Shown here in pieces: positions 21,721 to 30,160 of a DNA stretch of 64,000 bases. Under the pieces are notes generated by a model. The model made no database searches. It saw nothing but the letters and a program-made list of their open reading frames with translations, and was not told the DNA's origin. Within the stretch, counting starts at the first letter, position 1. The number at the start of each line of letters is the position of its first letter. The position numbers and the translations under genes were made by a program. This DNA comes from Nocardia abscessus. Its GTDB lineage: Bacteria; Actinomycetota; Actinomycetes; Mycobacteriales; Mycobacteriaceae. The stretch is taken from positions 310,001 through 374,000 of the forward strand of contig NZ_JADLQO010000001.1 in assembly GCF_015477775.1 (NCBI RefSeq), in the 5' to 3' direction.

Positions 21721-21726
21721 AGCCTA
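21721..21726 (-). promoter_or_regulatory. -10 element of leaderless promoter (DUF456 gene)
   Basis: TAGGCT on the minus strand, six bases before the GTG at 21714. Confidence 0.45.
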
Positions 21727-21749
21727 TAGCGGCGAGCACTCCCGCGCTG

Positions 21750-22571
21750 TCAGGAGATTTCGCCATCGCGCAGAAACCCGGCGAGTACTTCGTTGAAGCG
21801 CTCCGGTTCCTCCGAGAACGGCGCGTGACCGCTGTGCTCGAAACGCACCACCTTCGCGTTCGGCAATTGCGCCGCGAGCCATTCGTCGAGCGGGCCGGGG
21901 AAGATCTTGCTCTGCGCCCCGTAGATCAGCAGTGCGGGCACGGTGACCTCGGGCAGGACCTGCCGGAAGTCCGCGAAGGCCATGTCGTACCAGACGGCGC
22001 AGGCCGCCGCGGTCGGCGTTTTCGCCGTCTCCGCGTAGACCGCGTCGATCACCTCCGATGGCGGGGTATCGGCGAAGCATGCCGCGATGAACGGCTTGAT
22101 CACCGACGGCCGCGCATGCTTCACCGCCTGCACGAAAACTGCGAGATCACTCTGGGAGTAGCCGCCCTGGAGCGGAAAGTCCCAGCCCGGCGCGTCGAGA
22201 AACCGCGGCGACTGATCCACGAAAACCACCGAATGCAGCCGCTCGGACCCGAACTGCTGGATGTAGTCGAGGATCACCGCTGTGCCCATCGACCAGCCGA
22301 CCAGGCATACGTCCTCGAGTGCGAGGTGATCGAGCAGACTGCGGACGTCCCTTGCGTACTGCGCGAGGGTATGGCCGTCGTCGGTCTTACCGGAGGCGCC
22401 GTGCCCGCGGAGGTCGAGATTGATCACCCGGTTTCCCTCCGCCAGGGCGGGCACGTTCTGTGCCCAGAAGGTGGTGTTCATGGTCCATCCGTGAATGAGC
22501 ACGACGGGACGCCCGGCACCGTGATCCTCGTAGTACATCGGCACACCATCGGGCAGTTCGAAGAAGGGCAT
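21750..22571 (-). CDS. Alpha/beta-fold hydrolase
   Basis: A 273-residue alpha/beta hydrolase resembling the haloperoxidase/esterase group. Oxyanion-hole motif VVLIHGWTMN at 23-32, RGHGASGK at 55-62, nucleophile Ser94 in VGWSMGTA, and the catalytic His in HSGHAPFSEE near the C-terminus. At the usual acid position the sequence is LLIYGAQSKIF, with no Asp/Glu, so the acid must come from elsewhere or the enzyme is atypical. GGAGG lies six bases before the ATG at 22571. It is divergent from a GAF-domain regulator (22784), which probably controls it; the substrate is unknown. Confidence 0.85.
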   Translation of the reverse strand: MPFFELPDGVPMYYEDHGAGRPVVLIHGWTMNTTFWAQNVPALAEGNRVINLDLRGHGASGKTDDGHTLAQYARDVRSLLDHLALEDVCLVGWSMGTAVILDYIQQFGSERLHSVVFVDQSPRFLDAPGWDFPLQGGYSQSDLAVFVQAVKHARPSVIKPFIAACFADTPPSEVIDAVYAETAKTPTAAACAVWYDMAFADFRQVLPEVTVPALLIYGAQSKIFPGPLDEWLAAQLPNAKVVRFEHSGHAPFSEEPERFNEVLAGFLRDGEIS

Positions 22572-22783
22572 CGACAACCTCCAGTTCACGAGAAGTGGTT
22601 CGCACACGATGGCGCGCTTTCGTCGCGCGGAGAAGGCACCGAACGGGGGTTGCATGAACGTTGCAGCGCAGCGCAACTCGTTGTCAGGGCGATGCGCGAT
22701 GCTTACGCTGGTCCCGACGCCGGGATGTCTCCGGGCGGTAGGACACTGCGGCCGATCGAAATATCACGAGGCACACGCTTTTG

Positions 22784-24031
22784 GTGACAGGGCAGACTCG
22801 CTTGACGCGCGCGGACGTCCGCGCCTCGTGGGATCGCGCCCGAGGTCGCGGCCTGCATCCGGACCGTCATCTCCCCGAAGTCGGCCTGACCGACGACGAG
22901 GTGCGCACCTGGCGCAAAGATCATCGGATGGCCTCGGTCTGGCCGGTGCTGTTCGCCAGCCTGGAGGGCGCCGCGTTCGAACCGGGCCACGTCCTGTTCG
23001 GGGCCGATGCGGACGGCCATCTGCTCTGGGTGCAGGGCGATCCCGCGACCAGACGTGCGGCGGGACGAGCCAATCTCGTCCCTGGAGCGCGCTGGCACGA
23101 AACCGAAGCGGGGACCAACGGCGTGGGCACCGCTCTGGCCCTGGGGCGCGCGTTCCAAGTCCGGGGCACCGAGCACTACCTGTCCGTCGCCGCGGACTTC
23201 ACCTGCTCGGCAGCACCCATCAGGGATCCGGTGGGCGGCGCTGTGATCGGCGTTGTGGACGTCACCTGCCGACTTCGCGACACGAATTCGCTGGCGTTGC
23301 CCCTGGTCACGACGGCGGCGCGGCTGGCCGAGGCGCATCTTCGTGAACTCACCAGGCGGCGTGACGCCGAGATACGGACCCGATACCTCGATCGTCTCCT
23401 CAGCCGGGTCGGCGACCGAGGCGCTCTGCTGTCGCCCGAGGGACGGCTGTTGCATGCGTCGCCTCCGGGCTGGCTGCCCGACGTCTGGCCCGCACCATTG
23501 GTCGAGGGCGAAACCGAACTGCCCGATGGTCGTCGCGTGGTGATCGAAAGGCTCGCGCCGGGCGGACCGTTCGCCGTCTACGCTCTGCCGGGCAGCGTTT
23601 CGGACGAACGAGCGCCCCGCCTGAGCACACTGGGCCGCGCCCGCGCCCTGCTGTGGATGGACGGCATCGTCCACGAACTCAGTCCTCGGCACAGCGAGCT
23701 GGCGGTTCTTCTGCTCGACAATCCAGCTGGGCTGACCGCTGCGGTGTTGGCCGAACAGCTGTACGGCACCGGCGGAAAGGCGGTGACGGTACGAGCGGAA
23801 CTGGCCCGGCTCCGGCGGATCGTCGGATATCGCCTGGTGTCGGACCCGTACCGTCTCGACCCGCGAATCCGCGCCGACTTCCGGCAGGCGGAAGCCGGTC
23901 TCGGGCAGGAATCCGTGAGCGAGCTCCGGAGCCGATATCCGGGCCCTTTGCTGCCCGGTTCCCAGGCACCCGGTATCCGGAAGATACGACAGCGATTGCA
24001 CAACCGGCTGGTATCCGCTGGCCCTTGGTGA
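22784..24031 (+). CDS. GAF-domain transcriptional regulator (AcoR-like sensor without AAA+ domain)
   Basis: A 415-residue protein. Residues about 50-190 form a GAF sensor like that of AcoR-type activators: GARWHETEAGTNGVGTALA and EHYLSVAADFTCSAAPIRDP are typical. The AAA+ sigma54-contact domain (GAFTGA) expected in AcoR is absent; instead the C-terminus carries a helix-turn-helix-like region (HSELAVLLLDNPAGLTAAVL then VRAELARLRRIVG). Such activators in actinobacteria often control alcohol, ketone or aromatic catabolism. GTG at 22784 is taken as the start; a TTG directly before it is less likely. The divergent 212-base region shared with the alpha/beta hydrolase suggests that gene as target. 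Confidence 0.77.
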   Translation: MTGQTRLTRADVRASWDRARGRGLHPDRHLPEVGLTDDEVRTWRKDHRMASVWPVLFASLEGAAFEPGHVLFGADADGHLLWVQGDPATRRAAGRANLVPGARWHETEAGTNGVGTALALGRAFQVRGTEHYLSVAADFTCSAAPIRDPVGGAVIGVVDVTCRLRDTNSLALPLVTTAARLAEAHLRELTRRRDAEIRTRYLDRLLSRVGDRGALLSPEGRLLHASPPGWLPDVWPAPLVEGETELPDGRRVVIERLAPGGPFAVYALPGSVSDERAPRLSTLGRARALLWMDGIVHELSPRHSELAVLLLDNPAGLTAAVLAEQLYGTGGKAVTVRAELARLRRIVGYRLVSDPYRLDPRIRADFRQAEAGLGQESVSELRSRYPGPLLPGSQAPGIRKIRQRLHNRLVSAGPW

Positions 24032-24165
24032 CAGCCCCGGCGCTCGGCGCCTCGCGATTCCCAGTGATGAGGACCGCGCGGTAACACCAGACATCACAAT
24101 TGATCTCGGCCACAGCGCTGGGCGAGAGGCGTGCCGGATGGGCTTGTGGGCATGCGGAGGTGATT

Positions 24166-25656
24166 GTGACCAGCGGGGAAGTGGCTCACCTCGTGGAGGA
24201 AGAGTCAGCGAGCGAGGGCGGACCCGCCGAGGACTCGACCGGCATCCCGGGGCCCGCGGCCCCGGCGCTTGAGCGGAAAGACCCCGGCACCGCTGCCCAG
24301 GCAGCCCGTGTTCTGACCGATCTGGCACGACACGCGCCCGGCGGAACCACCGGGGCGCCCACGTCGAACTCACGAGCGCAACCCGTTTCCGCACCCGCTA
24401 CGACCGCTCCCGCCCCCAATGGCGCACAACCACCACCGGCTACCGGCACTGCCGTCCCCGGCGGAGCTCTGGCACCGCAGCCCGGTGGCGTGGTGGCACC
24501 GCCCGAGGGCGCCGCACCGCCGTCGAACGGCACCGCGCCACCAGCGAGCGGCGAGCCCGCCGCACCACCGCCCGGGATCGACCCGGAGATGATCGCGACG
24601 CTCGCTCCGGCTGCCATGATGGCCGGGTCGATGGCCATGATGGCGCTGCCGATGCTGGCGTCGGCGCTGTCCGGCCTCGCAGGCGGCGGATCCGGCGCGG
24701 GTTCGGGCGGGTCGAATGCCCCCACCCCCACCGCCGCCGACGGAGCCGCGCTCACACCGGAGGCGCAACAGGCACTGGAAGCGTTGCGGAAACTGGAGGC
24801 GCTGTACGGCACCGACGGCGATGCGGCGGGCACCCCAGGTCTGGGCGCACGACCCAGTGGATCGGTCGGCTCGGGCGCGGGAGCGACAGCGATCAAGGCG
24901 CGGGCGCTGTTCCAGAAGAACGCGGCGAAGGCGTTCGACAACCTGGACAACGACCTCGCGCGATACATTTCCGGCCTGGCCGGGAACAGCCGAGCCGACC
25001 GGAAAGCGGTGGTCCGGCTGATCCGGGAGGTCAACGTGCAACTCGCCGAACTCGGGCCCAGCGCCTACACCAAGGAAGGTCAGCGGAAGGTACACCAGAT
25101 ACTCTCCGAGGCTCTGCGGAAAGCCCAGACCATAGTCCGGGGAGGACAGGCCAAGGCGACCGAAACCGCCGCGATGGTGGACCGCCTCACCGCGCAATAC
25201 CTCAACGGCATAGCCGGAAAACACACGAGGCTCGCGAGCGCGTTGCCGGGCGACGGCCGCCCCCGCTCGCCCCTCGACCCGGGGAAATACCGGATCACCT
25301 CGCACTACGGTCCCCGGGGCGGCAAGCACCACGGTGGGCTCGACCTCGCCGCCCCCTCCGGCACGCCCATCTACGCCGCCACCGGCGGCACCGTGGTCAA
25401 AGCGGGCAACTTCGGGGACGGGTACGGCTATCAGGTTCGGATCCGTTCCGCCGACGGCACCGAGACCATCTATGCCCACCAGACCCCGGGCAGCATCCGG
25501 GTCCAGACCGGCCAGCGGGTCGCCGCGGGCACCGTGATCGGCGCCGTCGGGTCCACCGGCAACTCCACCGGCCCGCACTTGCACTACGAGGTGCGGCGCA
25601 ACGGCCGCGCCGTCGAGCCCGTCGCCTATCTCGCGTCGCAGGGTGTTCGAGTATGA
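24166..25656 (+). CDS. M23-family peptidase with long Pro/Ala-rich N-terminus
   Basis: A 496-residue protein ending in a LytM-type metallopeptidase domain: zinc ligands His389 and Asp393 in HHGGLD, and His471/His473 in HLHYEV, with GPRGGKHHGG and VGSTGNSTGPH around them. All ligands are present, so it should cleave peptidoglycan peptide bridges. The first 230 residues are Pro/Ala/Gly-rich with a Met/Ala-rich hydrophobic patch near 145-175 (AAMMAGSMAMMALPMLASAL); a helical region follows at about 230-370. No N-terminal signal peptide is visible, so export may use type VII secretion or the internal hydrophobic segment. GTG at 24166 has GGAGG five bases upstream. Confidence 0.83.
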   Translation: MTSGEVAHLVEEESASEGGPAEDSTGIPGPAAPALERKDPGTAAQAARVLTDLARHAPGGTTGAPTSNSRAQPVSAPATTAPAPNGAQPPPATGTAVPGGALAPQPGGVVAPPEGAAPPSNGTAPPASGEPAAPPPGIDPEMIATLAPAAMMAGSMAMMALPMLASALSGLAGGGSGAGSGGSNAPTPTAADGAALTPEAQQALEALRKLEALYGTDGDAAGTPGLGARPSGSVGSGAGATAIKARALFQKNAAKAFDNLDNDLARYISGLAGNSRADRKAVVRLIREVNVQLAELGPSAYTKEGQRKVHQILSEALRKAQTIVRGGQAKATETAAMVDRLTAQYLNGIAGKHTRLASALPGDGRPRSPLDPGKYRITSHYGPRGGKHHGGLDLAAPSGTPIYAATGGTVVKAGNFGDGYGYQVRIRSADGTETIYAHQTPGSIRVQTGQRVAAGTVIGAVGSTGNSTGPHLHYEVRRNGRAVEPVAYLASQGVRV

Positions 25657-25768
25657 CCCGGCTCCGGCCGCAGCGTTATTGTCATACTGTCAATACACTC
25701 TCCCGGTTCCCTCCGGGAGGACGCACCGGCCAGCGGTGCGCTGGATCAACGACGAACCGAGGTAGCGC

Positions 25769-26866
25769 GTGAGCACTCCATCCACCGCCGAGCAGGGCCC
25801 GCTCGCGGGCATCAAGGTCATCGAGTTGGCCGGTATCGGCCCTGGCCCACACGCCGCGCTGCTGCTCGCCGATCTGGGCGCCGACGTGGTGCGGGTACAG
25901 CGGGCCGGACAGCTGCCCGGCGGGTTCGACCGGCCGCAGCTGCGTGGCCGGACCATCGTCGAGGCCAATCTCAAGGACCCGGCCGACATCGAGAAGGTGC
26001 TGGGTCTCATCGAGAAGGCGGACGTGCTGATCGAGGGCTTCCGCCCCGGCGTCACCGAGCGGATGGGCCTCGGCCCGGACGACGCGCTCGCCCGCAACCC
26101 GCGCCTGGTCTACGGACGGATGACCGGGTGGGGCCAGCAGGGCCCGCTGGCCGACCGCGCCGGGCACGACATCAACTACATCTCCATCACCGGCGTGCTG
26201 CACGCCATCGGCCGCAAGGGCGAACGCCCGGTTCCGCCGCTGAACATGGTGGGCGATTTCGGCGGCGGCTCGATGTTCCTGGTGTTCGGCATCCTCGCCG
26301 CACTGGTCGAACGGCAGCAGTCCGGCAAGGGCCAGGTGATCGACGCGGCCATGGTCGATGGCGCCCTTGCCCTTTCGCACATGATCTGGGGCATGCGCGG
26401 GGTAGGCGCCTGGTCCGATGAACGCGGGGTGAACCTGCTCGACACCGGAATGTCGTTCTACGACACCTACGAAACCGCCGACGGCAAGTACATGGCGGTC
26501 GGTGCGATCGAACCGCAGTTCTACGCACAGCTGCTCGCCGGCCTGGAGATCGACGCGGACGGCCTGCCCTTCCAGCTCGACCCCGCCGGGCAGGACACGC
26601 TGAAAAAGTTGTTCACCGAACGTTTCCGGACCAAGACCCGGGACGAGTGGGCCGAGATCTTCGTCGGCACCGACGCGTGCGTCTCGCCCGTGCTCACCTT
26701 CGAGGAGGCGACGCGCAACGAGCACATCGCCGCCCGCGGCTCCCTGGTCGAGCTGGACGGCATCACCCAGCACGCCCCCGCCCCGCGATTCTCCCGCACT
26801 CCGAACGGGATTCCGACCCCGCCGCCGACCACCGCCACGCCGATCGAGGCGGTCTGGGCCGACTGA
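25769..26866 (+). CDS. mcr: Alpha-methylacyl-CoA racemase (CaiB/BaiF family)
   Basis: A 365-residue type III CoA-transferase-fold enzyme. The three catalytic residues of mycobacterial MCR (His126, Asp156, Glu241) correspond to His133 in AGHDINY, Asp163 in MVGDFGGGS and Glu248 in GAIEPQF, a constant offset of seven. This makes racemisation of 2-methyl-branched acyl-CoAs, needed for beta-oxidation of phytanate or sterol side chains, much more likely than CoA transfer. The N-terminus [28 protein letters not shown] is standard, interrupted here only for length. A GGAGG-rich stretch lies in the leader but not at ideal spacing. A hairpin follows at 26876. Confidence 0.92.
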   Translation: MSTPSTAEQGPLAGIKVIELAGIGPGPHAALLLADLGADVVRVQRAGQLPGGFDRPQLRGRTIVEANLKDPADIEKVLGLIEKADVLIEGFRPGVTERMGLGPDDALARNPRLVYGRMTGWGQQGPLADRAGHDINYISITGVLHAIGRKGERPVPPLNMVGDFGGGSMFLVFGILAALVERQQSGKGQVIDAAMVDGALALSHMIWGMRGVGAWSDERGVNLLDTGMSFYDTYETADGKYMAVGAIEPQFYAQLLAGLEIDADGLPFQLDPAGQDTLKKLFTERFRTKTRDEWAEIFVGTDACVSPVLTFEEATRNEHIAARGSLVELDGITQHAPAPRFSRTPNGIPTPPPTTATPIEAVWAD

Positions 26867-26875
26867 GCACGGACC

Positions 26876-26906
26876 GGGGTGTCGTGGCGCACCGCCGCGG
26901 CACCCC
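26876..26906 (+). terminator. Stem-loop after mcr
   Basis: GGGGTGTCG and CGGCACCCC pair over nine positions with one wobble or mismatch, around a 13-base loop, nine bases after the stop. No U-tract. The rest of the gap to 27199 holds no recognisable gene. Confidence 0.45.
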
Positions 26907-27199
26907 TGGGCGCTGATTGAAAGTTGTAACAAACCAACCGGTTCGACAGTTCGGCACCGTACCTGCCATACTGTCCGCGAGCTGGCGGCCTTCGAGAACA
27001 GCGGATCTCATCGAACCCGATCCGGTCCGCCCCTTGACCGCAGCTCGAGCTGGAGGCCTCGGCGCCGTGCGAGCTTTCCGCACGCCGCCCGAGCACGACG
27101 AGGGCCAGCCCCGAGGGGTGGCCGGCCAATCGTGCCCGGCGGCGCTCGGAGGGGAAGTGCCGCCGGCGGAGGCTCTCCCCAAGCGGCGGCGAGATCCCC

Positions 27200-28705
27200 T
27201 CAGTAGCAGGTCAACGGCGTCAACGGGTCCGCCGCGCGCGGCGTGAGCGCCACATAGGCGGAGGCAATCGCCTTGACCGCCAGTCGCAATTCCGGTTCCC
27301 GATGGGTGAACGGCAGCCGCAGGAACCGTTCGAACGCGCCCTGCACACCGAATCGGGGCCCGGCCGCGAGCAATACACCGTGGTTGGGCGCCGTGGCGGC
27401 CAGCGCCGTTGAGACCGAGGCCGGCAGCTGCGCCCACACCGACATGCCACCCGCGCCGACGGTGACCCGCCAGTCCGGCAGTTCCTCGGCGAGCGTGTCG
27501 AGCAGAGCGGCACGCTGCGAACGCAATTGGCCGCGCCTGCGGTCGAGAATGACGTCCGCGTGCTCGAGCAGGTGCACGGTGGCCAGCTGGTCCATCACGG
27601 GGGTGCCGAGGTCGACCGTGGAGCGGATGCCGAGCAGCTTGGTGATCAGCGCCTGATTGGTCCGGATCCAGCCGACGCGCAGACCGCCCCAGAACGACTT
27701 CGAGGCCGACCCGATGGTGACGATCTCGGCGCCCTTGGCGAAGGCCGCGACCGGCGGCGGCGCGAGGTCCTCGCTCAGCCCGAGATCCGCCATGGACTCA
27801 TCGATCACGACGGTCATCCTGGTATCTCGTGCGATCGCGGCCAGTTCGGCGCGGCCGTCGGCGTCGAGCAGCAGGCCGGTCGGGTTGTTGTAGTCCGGCA
27901 CCAGATAGGCCAGGCTGGCCGCGGTCTGCCGGGCGGCGCTGCGGATGCCGTCGAGATCCCAGCCGCCCGCCGGGTCCTCCGGGCGCAGCGGCACCGGCAC
28001 CGGCCGGGCGCCGACGTCGCGGATCGCCTCGATGGCGTTCGGATAGGTCGGATGGTCGATGAGCACGCGGGCGGCGGGCGCCGTGAGCACGTTCAGCAAC
28101 AGCCGCAGGCCGTGCTGGGCGCCGAGGGTGACCAGGATCTGGTCGGGCTCGGTCGGCAGGCCGCGCGCGGTGTAGCGGCGGGCGATCGCCTCGCGCAGCG
28201 CGAGCACGCCGACCGGGTCCATGCCGTGGGTGCCGAGGTATGCCGGAATCCCTTCCAGAGCAGCCGAATACGCGTCCTGCATCTCCAGCGGGGCGGCCAT
28301 GGCGGCATAGGTCATGTCGATGGTGGGCAGCTCGGGCGAGCCCATCATCGCGAGGATGCTCCTGGCCGGTTTGACGCCGTCGTGCTGCACGTCCCGGGGG
28401 AGGGCCACCGTGCTGCGCGACCCCTGACGGCTGATCAGGTAGCCGTGCTCGCGCAGCAGCGCGTAGGTGGAGGTGATGGTGGTGCGACTGACTCCGAGGG
28501 TGGCGGCGAGATCGCGTTCGCTGGGCAACGCGACACCCAGCGGCGCGCGACCGTCGTGGATCAGCAGCCGGATGCCTTCGGCGAGCGCCAGATACGCCGG
28601 GCGGGCGGACCGCCGCCCGGCCGCGTCCGCCTCGCCGTCGTCCGCGTGCCGCCAGCGGCCCAGATCGCGAGCCAGGCTGCCCGCGCCGATCACTCTCGTC
28701 GCCAT
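27200..28705 (-). CDS. MocR-type transcriptional regulator (GntR wHTH + aminotransferase domain)
   Basis: A 501-residue PLP-dependent regulator. GntR winged helix at about 35-105: LPSERDLAATLGVSRTTITSTYALLREHGY. Fold-type-I aminotransferase domain from about 130: HPTYPNA, PDYNNPTG, VIDESMADLG and the PLP Lys in IGSASKSFWGG. The class uses PLP or amino adducts as effectors (PdxR, GabR, YczR). I chose ATG at 28705 (MATRVIGAGSLARDLG) since this is the conserved family N-terminus; GATACT stands seven bases upstream. It is divergent, 63 bases from a small membrane-protein gene that may be its target, as MocR genes commonly regulate the adjacent divergent gene. Confidence 0.9.
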   Translation of the reverse strand: MATRVIGAGSLARDLGRWRHADDGEADAAGRRSARPAYLALAEGIRLLIHDGRAPLGVALPSERDLAATLGVSRTTITSTYALLREHGYLISRQGSRSTVALPRDVQHDGVKPARSILAMMGSPELPTIDMTYAAMAAPLEMQDAYSAALEGIPAYLGTHGMDPVGVLALREAIARRYTARGLPTEPDQILVTLGAQHGLRLLLNVLTAPAARVLIDHPTYPNAIEAIRDVGARPVPVPLRPEDPAGGWDLDGIRSAARQTAASLAYLVPDYNNPTGLLLDADGRAELAAIARDTRMTVVIDESMADLGLSEDLAPPPVAAFAKGAEIVTIGSASKSFWGGLRVGWIRTNQALITKLLGIRSTVDLGTPVMDQLATVHLLEHADVILDRRRGQLRSQRAALLDTLAEELPDWRVTVGAGGMSVWAQLPASVSTALAATAPNHGVLLAAGPRFGVQGAFERFLRLPFTHREPELRLAVKAIASAYVALTPRAADPLTPLTCY

Positions 28706-28768
28706 GCGGTCCAGTATCGGCCGATTGGATATTTCTTGGCAAGGCCAGTGGCGCGCACGCTGACGGAC

Positions 28769-29182
28769 ATGACCGTCCTCGCCACACTGTTCCTGGTCGC
28801 CCTGTCCGGCTACCTGATCTACCGCTACGCACCGAGCCGCGACGAACGCGCGTTCCGGCTCGAACGCTTCCATCCGGGCACGCCGATGTCCGACCAAACC
28901 CTCTCCTACTACGACCACCAGCGGCGATACTCCGATCTTGCCGCGATCTACGGCCACAGCGACGTGCCGGACCCGGACTTGCCCAGCGTGACGAAGCCCA
29001 CGGCGCTCGCCCCTCGGCCGCCGGCCTCCGCGCTCGGCCCGTCGTCGCGGAAAGCCGGCTCGCCGGCACCGGTCCAGTGTGGCGGCAGCACGCGCCCCGG
29101 CGCTTCCGCCCAGGTCGCCCGCCGCGCCGAACCCGCGAACGCTCGACGCGCCGAAGGCACATCAAAGGCCAGTTCGAAATAA
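28769..29182 (+). CDS. Small single-pass membrane protein, function unknown
   Basis: A 137-residue protein with one N-terminal helix (TVLATLFLVALSGYLIYRYA, residues 2-21), then a charged region RDERAFRLERFHPGTPMSDQ, a Tyr-rich segment (SYYDHQRRYSDLAAIYGH) and a Pro/Ala/Arg-rich tail of low complexity. I do not recognise a family. Codon use and the ordered middle segment look like real coding sequence. Its position, divergent from the MocR gene by 63 bases, suggests regulation by it. The tail beyond about residue 75 could be poorly conserved or an artefact of a late stop. Confidence 0.6.
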   Translation: MTVLATLFLVALSGYLIYRYAPSRDERAFRLERFHPGTPMSDQTLSYYDHQRRYSDLAAIYGHSDVPDPDLPSVTKPTALAPRPPASALGPSSRKAGSPAPVQCGGSTRPGASAQVARRAEPANARRAEGTSKASSK

Positions 29183-29219
29183 CTGGACTGCCCATTGCGA
29201 ACTTGTCGGTCCGGCGGTG

Positions 29220-29225
29220 CAGACT
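29220..29225 (+). promoter_or_regulatory. -10-like element before ogt
   Basis: CAGACT six bases before the ATG at 29232, with TTGCGA 19 bases further upstream as a weak -35. Confidence 0.35.
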
Positions 29226-29231
29226 TGGCTC

Positions 29232-29837
29232 ATGAGTGACGCCACTCGCCTCACCTCCGCGACCGATCGCCCCACCACGGAGCCCGTGGCCTCCGGCCGT
29301 GCCGCGGCGGCGCTGTTCGACACCGCGATCGGCTGCTGCGCCATCGCGTGGAGCGCTGCGGGGGTGATCCGATTCCAACTCCCGGAGGCGGGCCCGGCGG
29401 CCACCCGCGCGCGCATCACCCGCCCTCGCGCAGGGGAAGAAGTCCCCGAGCGAACACCCACCGGCGCCATCGCGGAGGCAGTCGCGGGCATCCGCGCCCA
29501 CCTCGCGGGCGAGCTCGATGATCTGCGCTGGATTCCTCTGGACACCAGCGGAATTCCGGAATTCCACCGCGCCGTCTACACCGTCACGCGTGCCATCGAT
29601 CCCGGCCACACCCTCAGCTACGGCCAGGTCGCCGACCGGGTCGGCGCACCGGGCGGAGCCCAGGCGGTCGGACAGGCCCTGGGCCGCAATCCGATTCCGT
29701 TGATCATCCCGTGCCACCGCGTACTCGCCGCCGACCACGCGCTACACGGATTCTCCGCCCCCGGCGGAATCGATACGAAGCAACGCTTGCTGACCATCGA
29801 ACGCACTTCAGGATTCGGCGAGCCCACGTTGTTCTAG
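29232..29837 (+). CDS. ogt: Methylated-DNA-[protein]-cysteine S-methyltransferase
   Basis: Suicide repair enzyme that takes O6-alkyl groups from guanine onto its own Cys. A 201-residue protein with the diagnostic IIPCHRVL motif (Cys161), the recognition helix region YGQVADRVGAPGGAQAVGQAL with the conserved Tyr and Arg, and the Asn hinge in LGRNPIP. The N-terminal half is Ala/Arg-rich and divergent. The ATG at 29232 gives MSDATRLTSATD and is placed six bases after a -10-like CAGACT. It converges with a lipoprotein gene 35 bases on. No ada-type regulator is adjacent. Confidence 0.93.
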   Translation: MSDATRLTSATDRPTTEPVASGRAAAALFDTAIGCCAIAWSAAGVIRFQLPEAGPAATRARITRPRAGEEVPERTPTGAIAEAVAGIRAHLAGELDDLRWIPLDTSGIPEFHRAVYTVTRAIDPGHTLSYGQVADRVGAPGGAQAVGQALGRNPIPLIIPCHRVLAADHALHGFSAPGGIDTKQRLLTIERTSGFGEPTLF

Positions 29838-29872
29838 CGCCGAACACACTCAGCGCCCGCAGGTGCCGGATT

Positions 29873-30160
29873 TCACAACACCGGATGCGCGCGGAAGAAC
29901 TCGCAGGCGTCGCCGGTGATGTACCCGTCCGCGCAGCCGAAGTACGTTTGGATGCAGGCGTTGGTCGAGCAGCCGAGTTCGATCAGTTTCTGCCTGATCC
30001 GTGCGTTGCGTTCCTGTGGCGTCTCGGTCTTCGTGGCCACCGGCGCGGAGGACTGCACCGAGCTGGTGACCGGTTGCGGCTCTCCGTCCGAGCATCCGGC
30101 GGTCAAAGCCAATCCGGCCGCCAGCACACCCGCCACTATGGTCGATCGCACGGCCGTCAC
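29873..30160 (-). CDS. Small Cys-rich lipoprotein coupled to the LuxR/LAL gene
   Basis: A 95-residue predicted lipoprotein. Signal peptide MTAVRSTIVAGVLAAGLALTAGC with lipobox LTAGC, then a Ser/Thr/Pro linker, and a compact C-terminal module with four Cys (LGCSTNACIQTYFGCADG then DACEFF) that probably forms two disulfides outside the membrane. No family recognised. The GTG at 30160 overlaps the LAL regulator stop as GTGA, arguing for translational coupling; GTG at 30151 is the alternative. Coupling of an exported protein to a large ATP-binding regulator suggests a linked sensory or output role, which is inference. Confidence 0.68.
   Translation of the reverse strand: MTAVRSTIVAGVLAAGLALTAGCSDGEPQPVTSSVQSSAPVATKTETPQERNARIRQKLIELGCSTNACIQTYFGCADGYITGDACEFFRAHPVL

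Noticed and set aside
22571..22784. GTTGC/GCAAC inverted repeats in the hydrolase-GAF regulator gap as operators
   Set aside because: Arms are only five bases and several registers are equally good, so no specific site can be defended.
25678..25698. TGTCA-TAC-TGTCA upstream of mcr as a third copy of the MarR operator
   Set aside because: It is a direct repeat with only four-base outer symmetry; the WTGACAGnnTGCTGTCAW palindrome is not reproduced.
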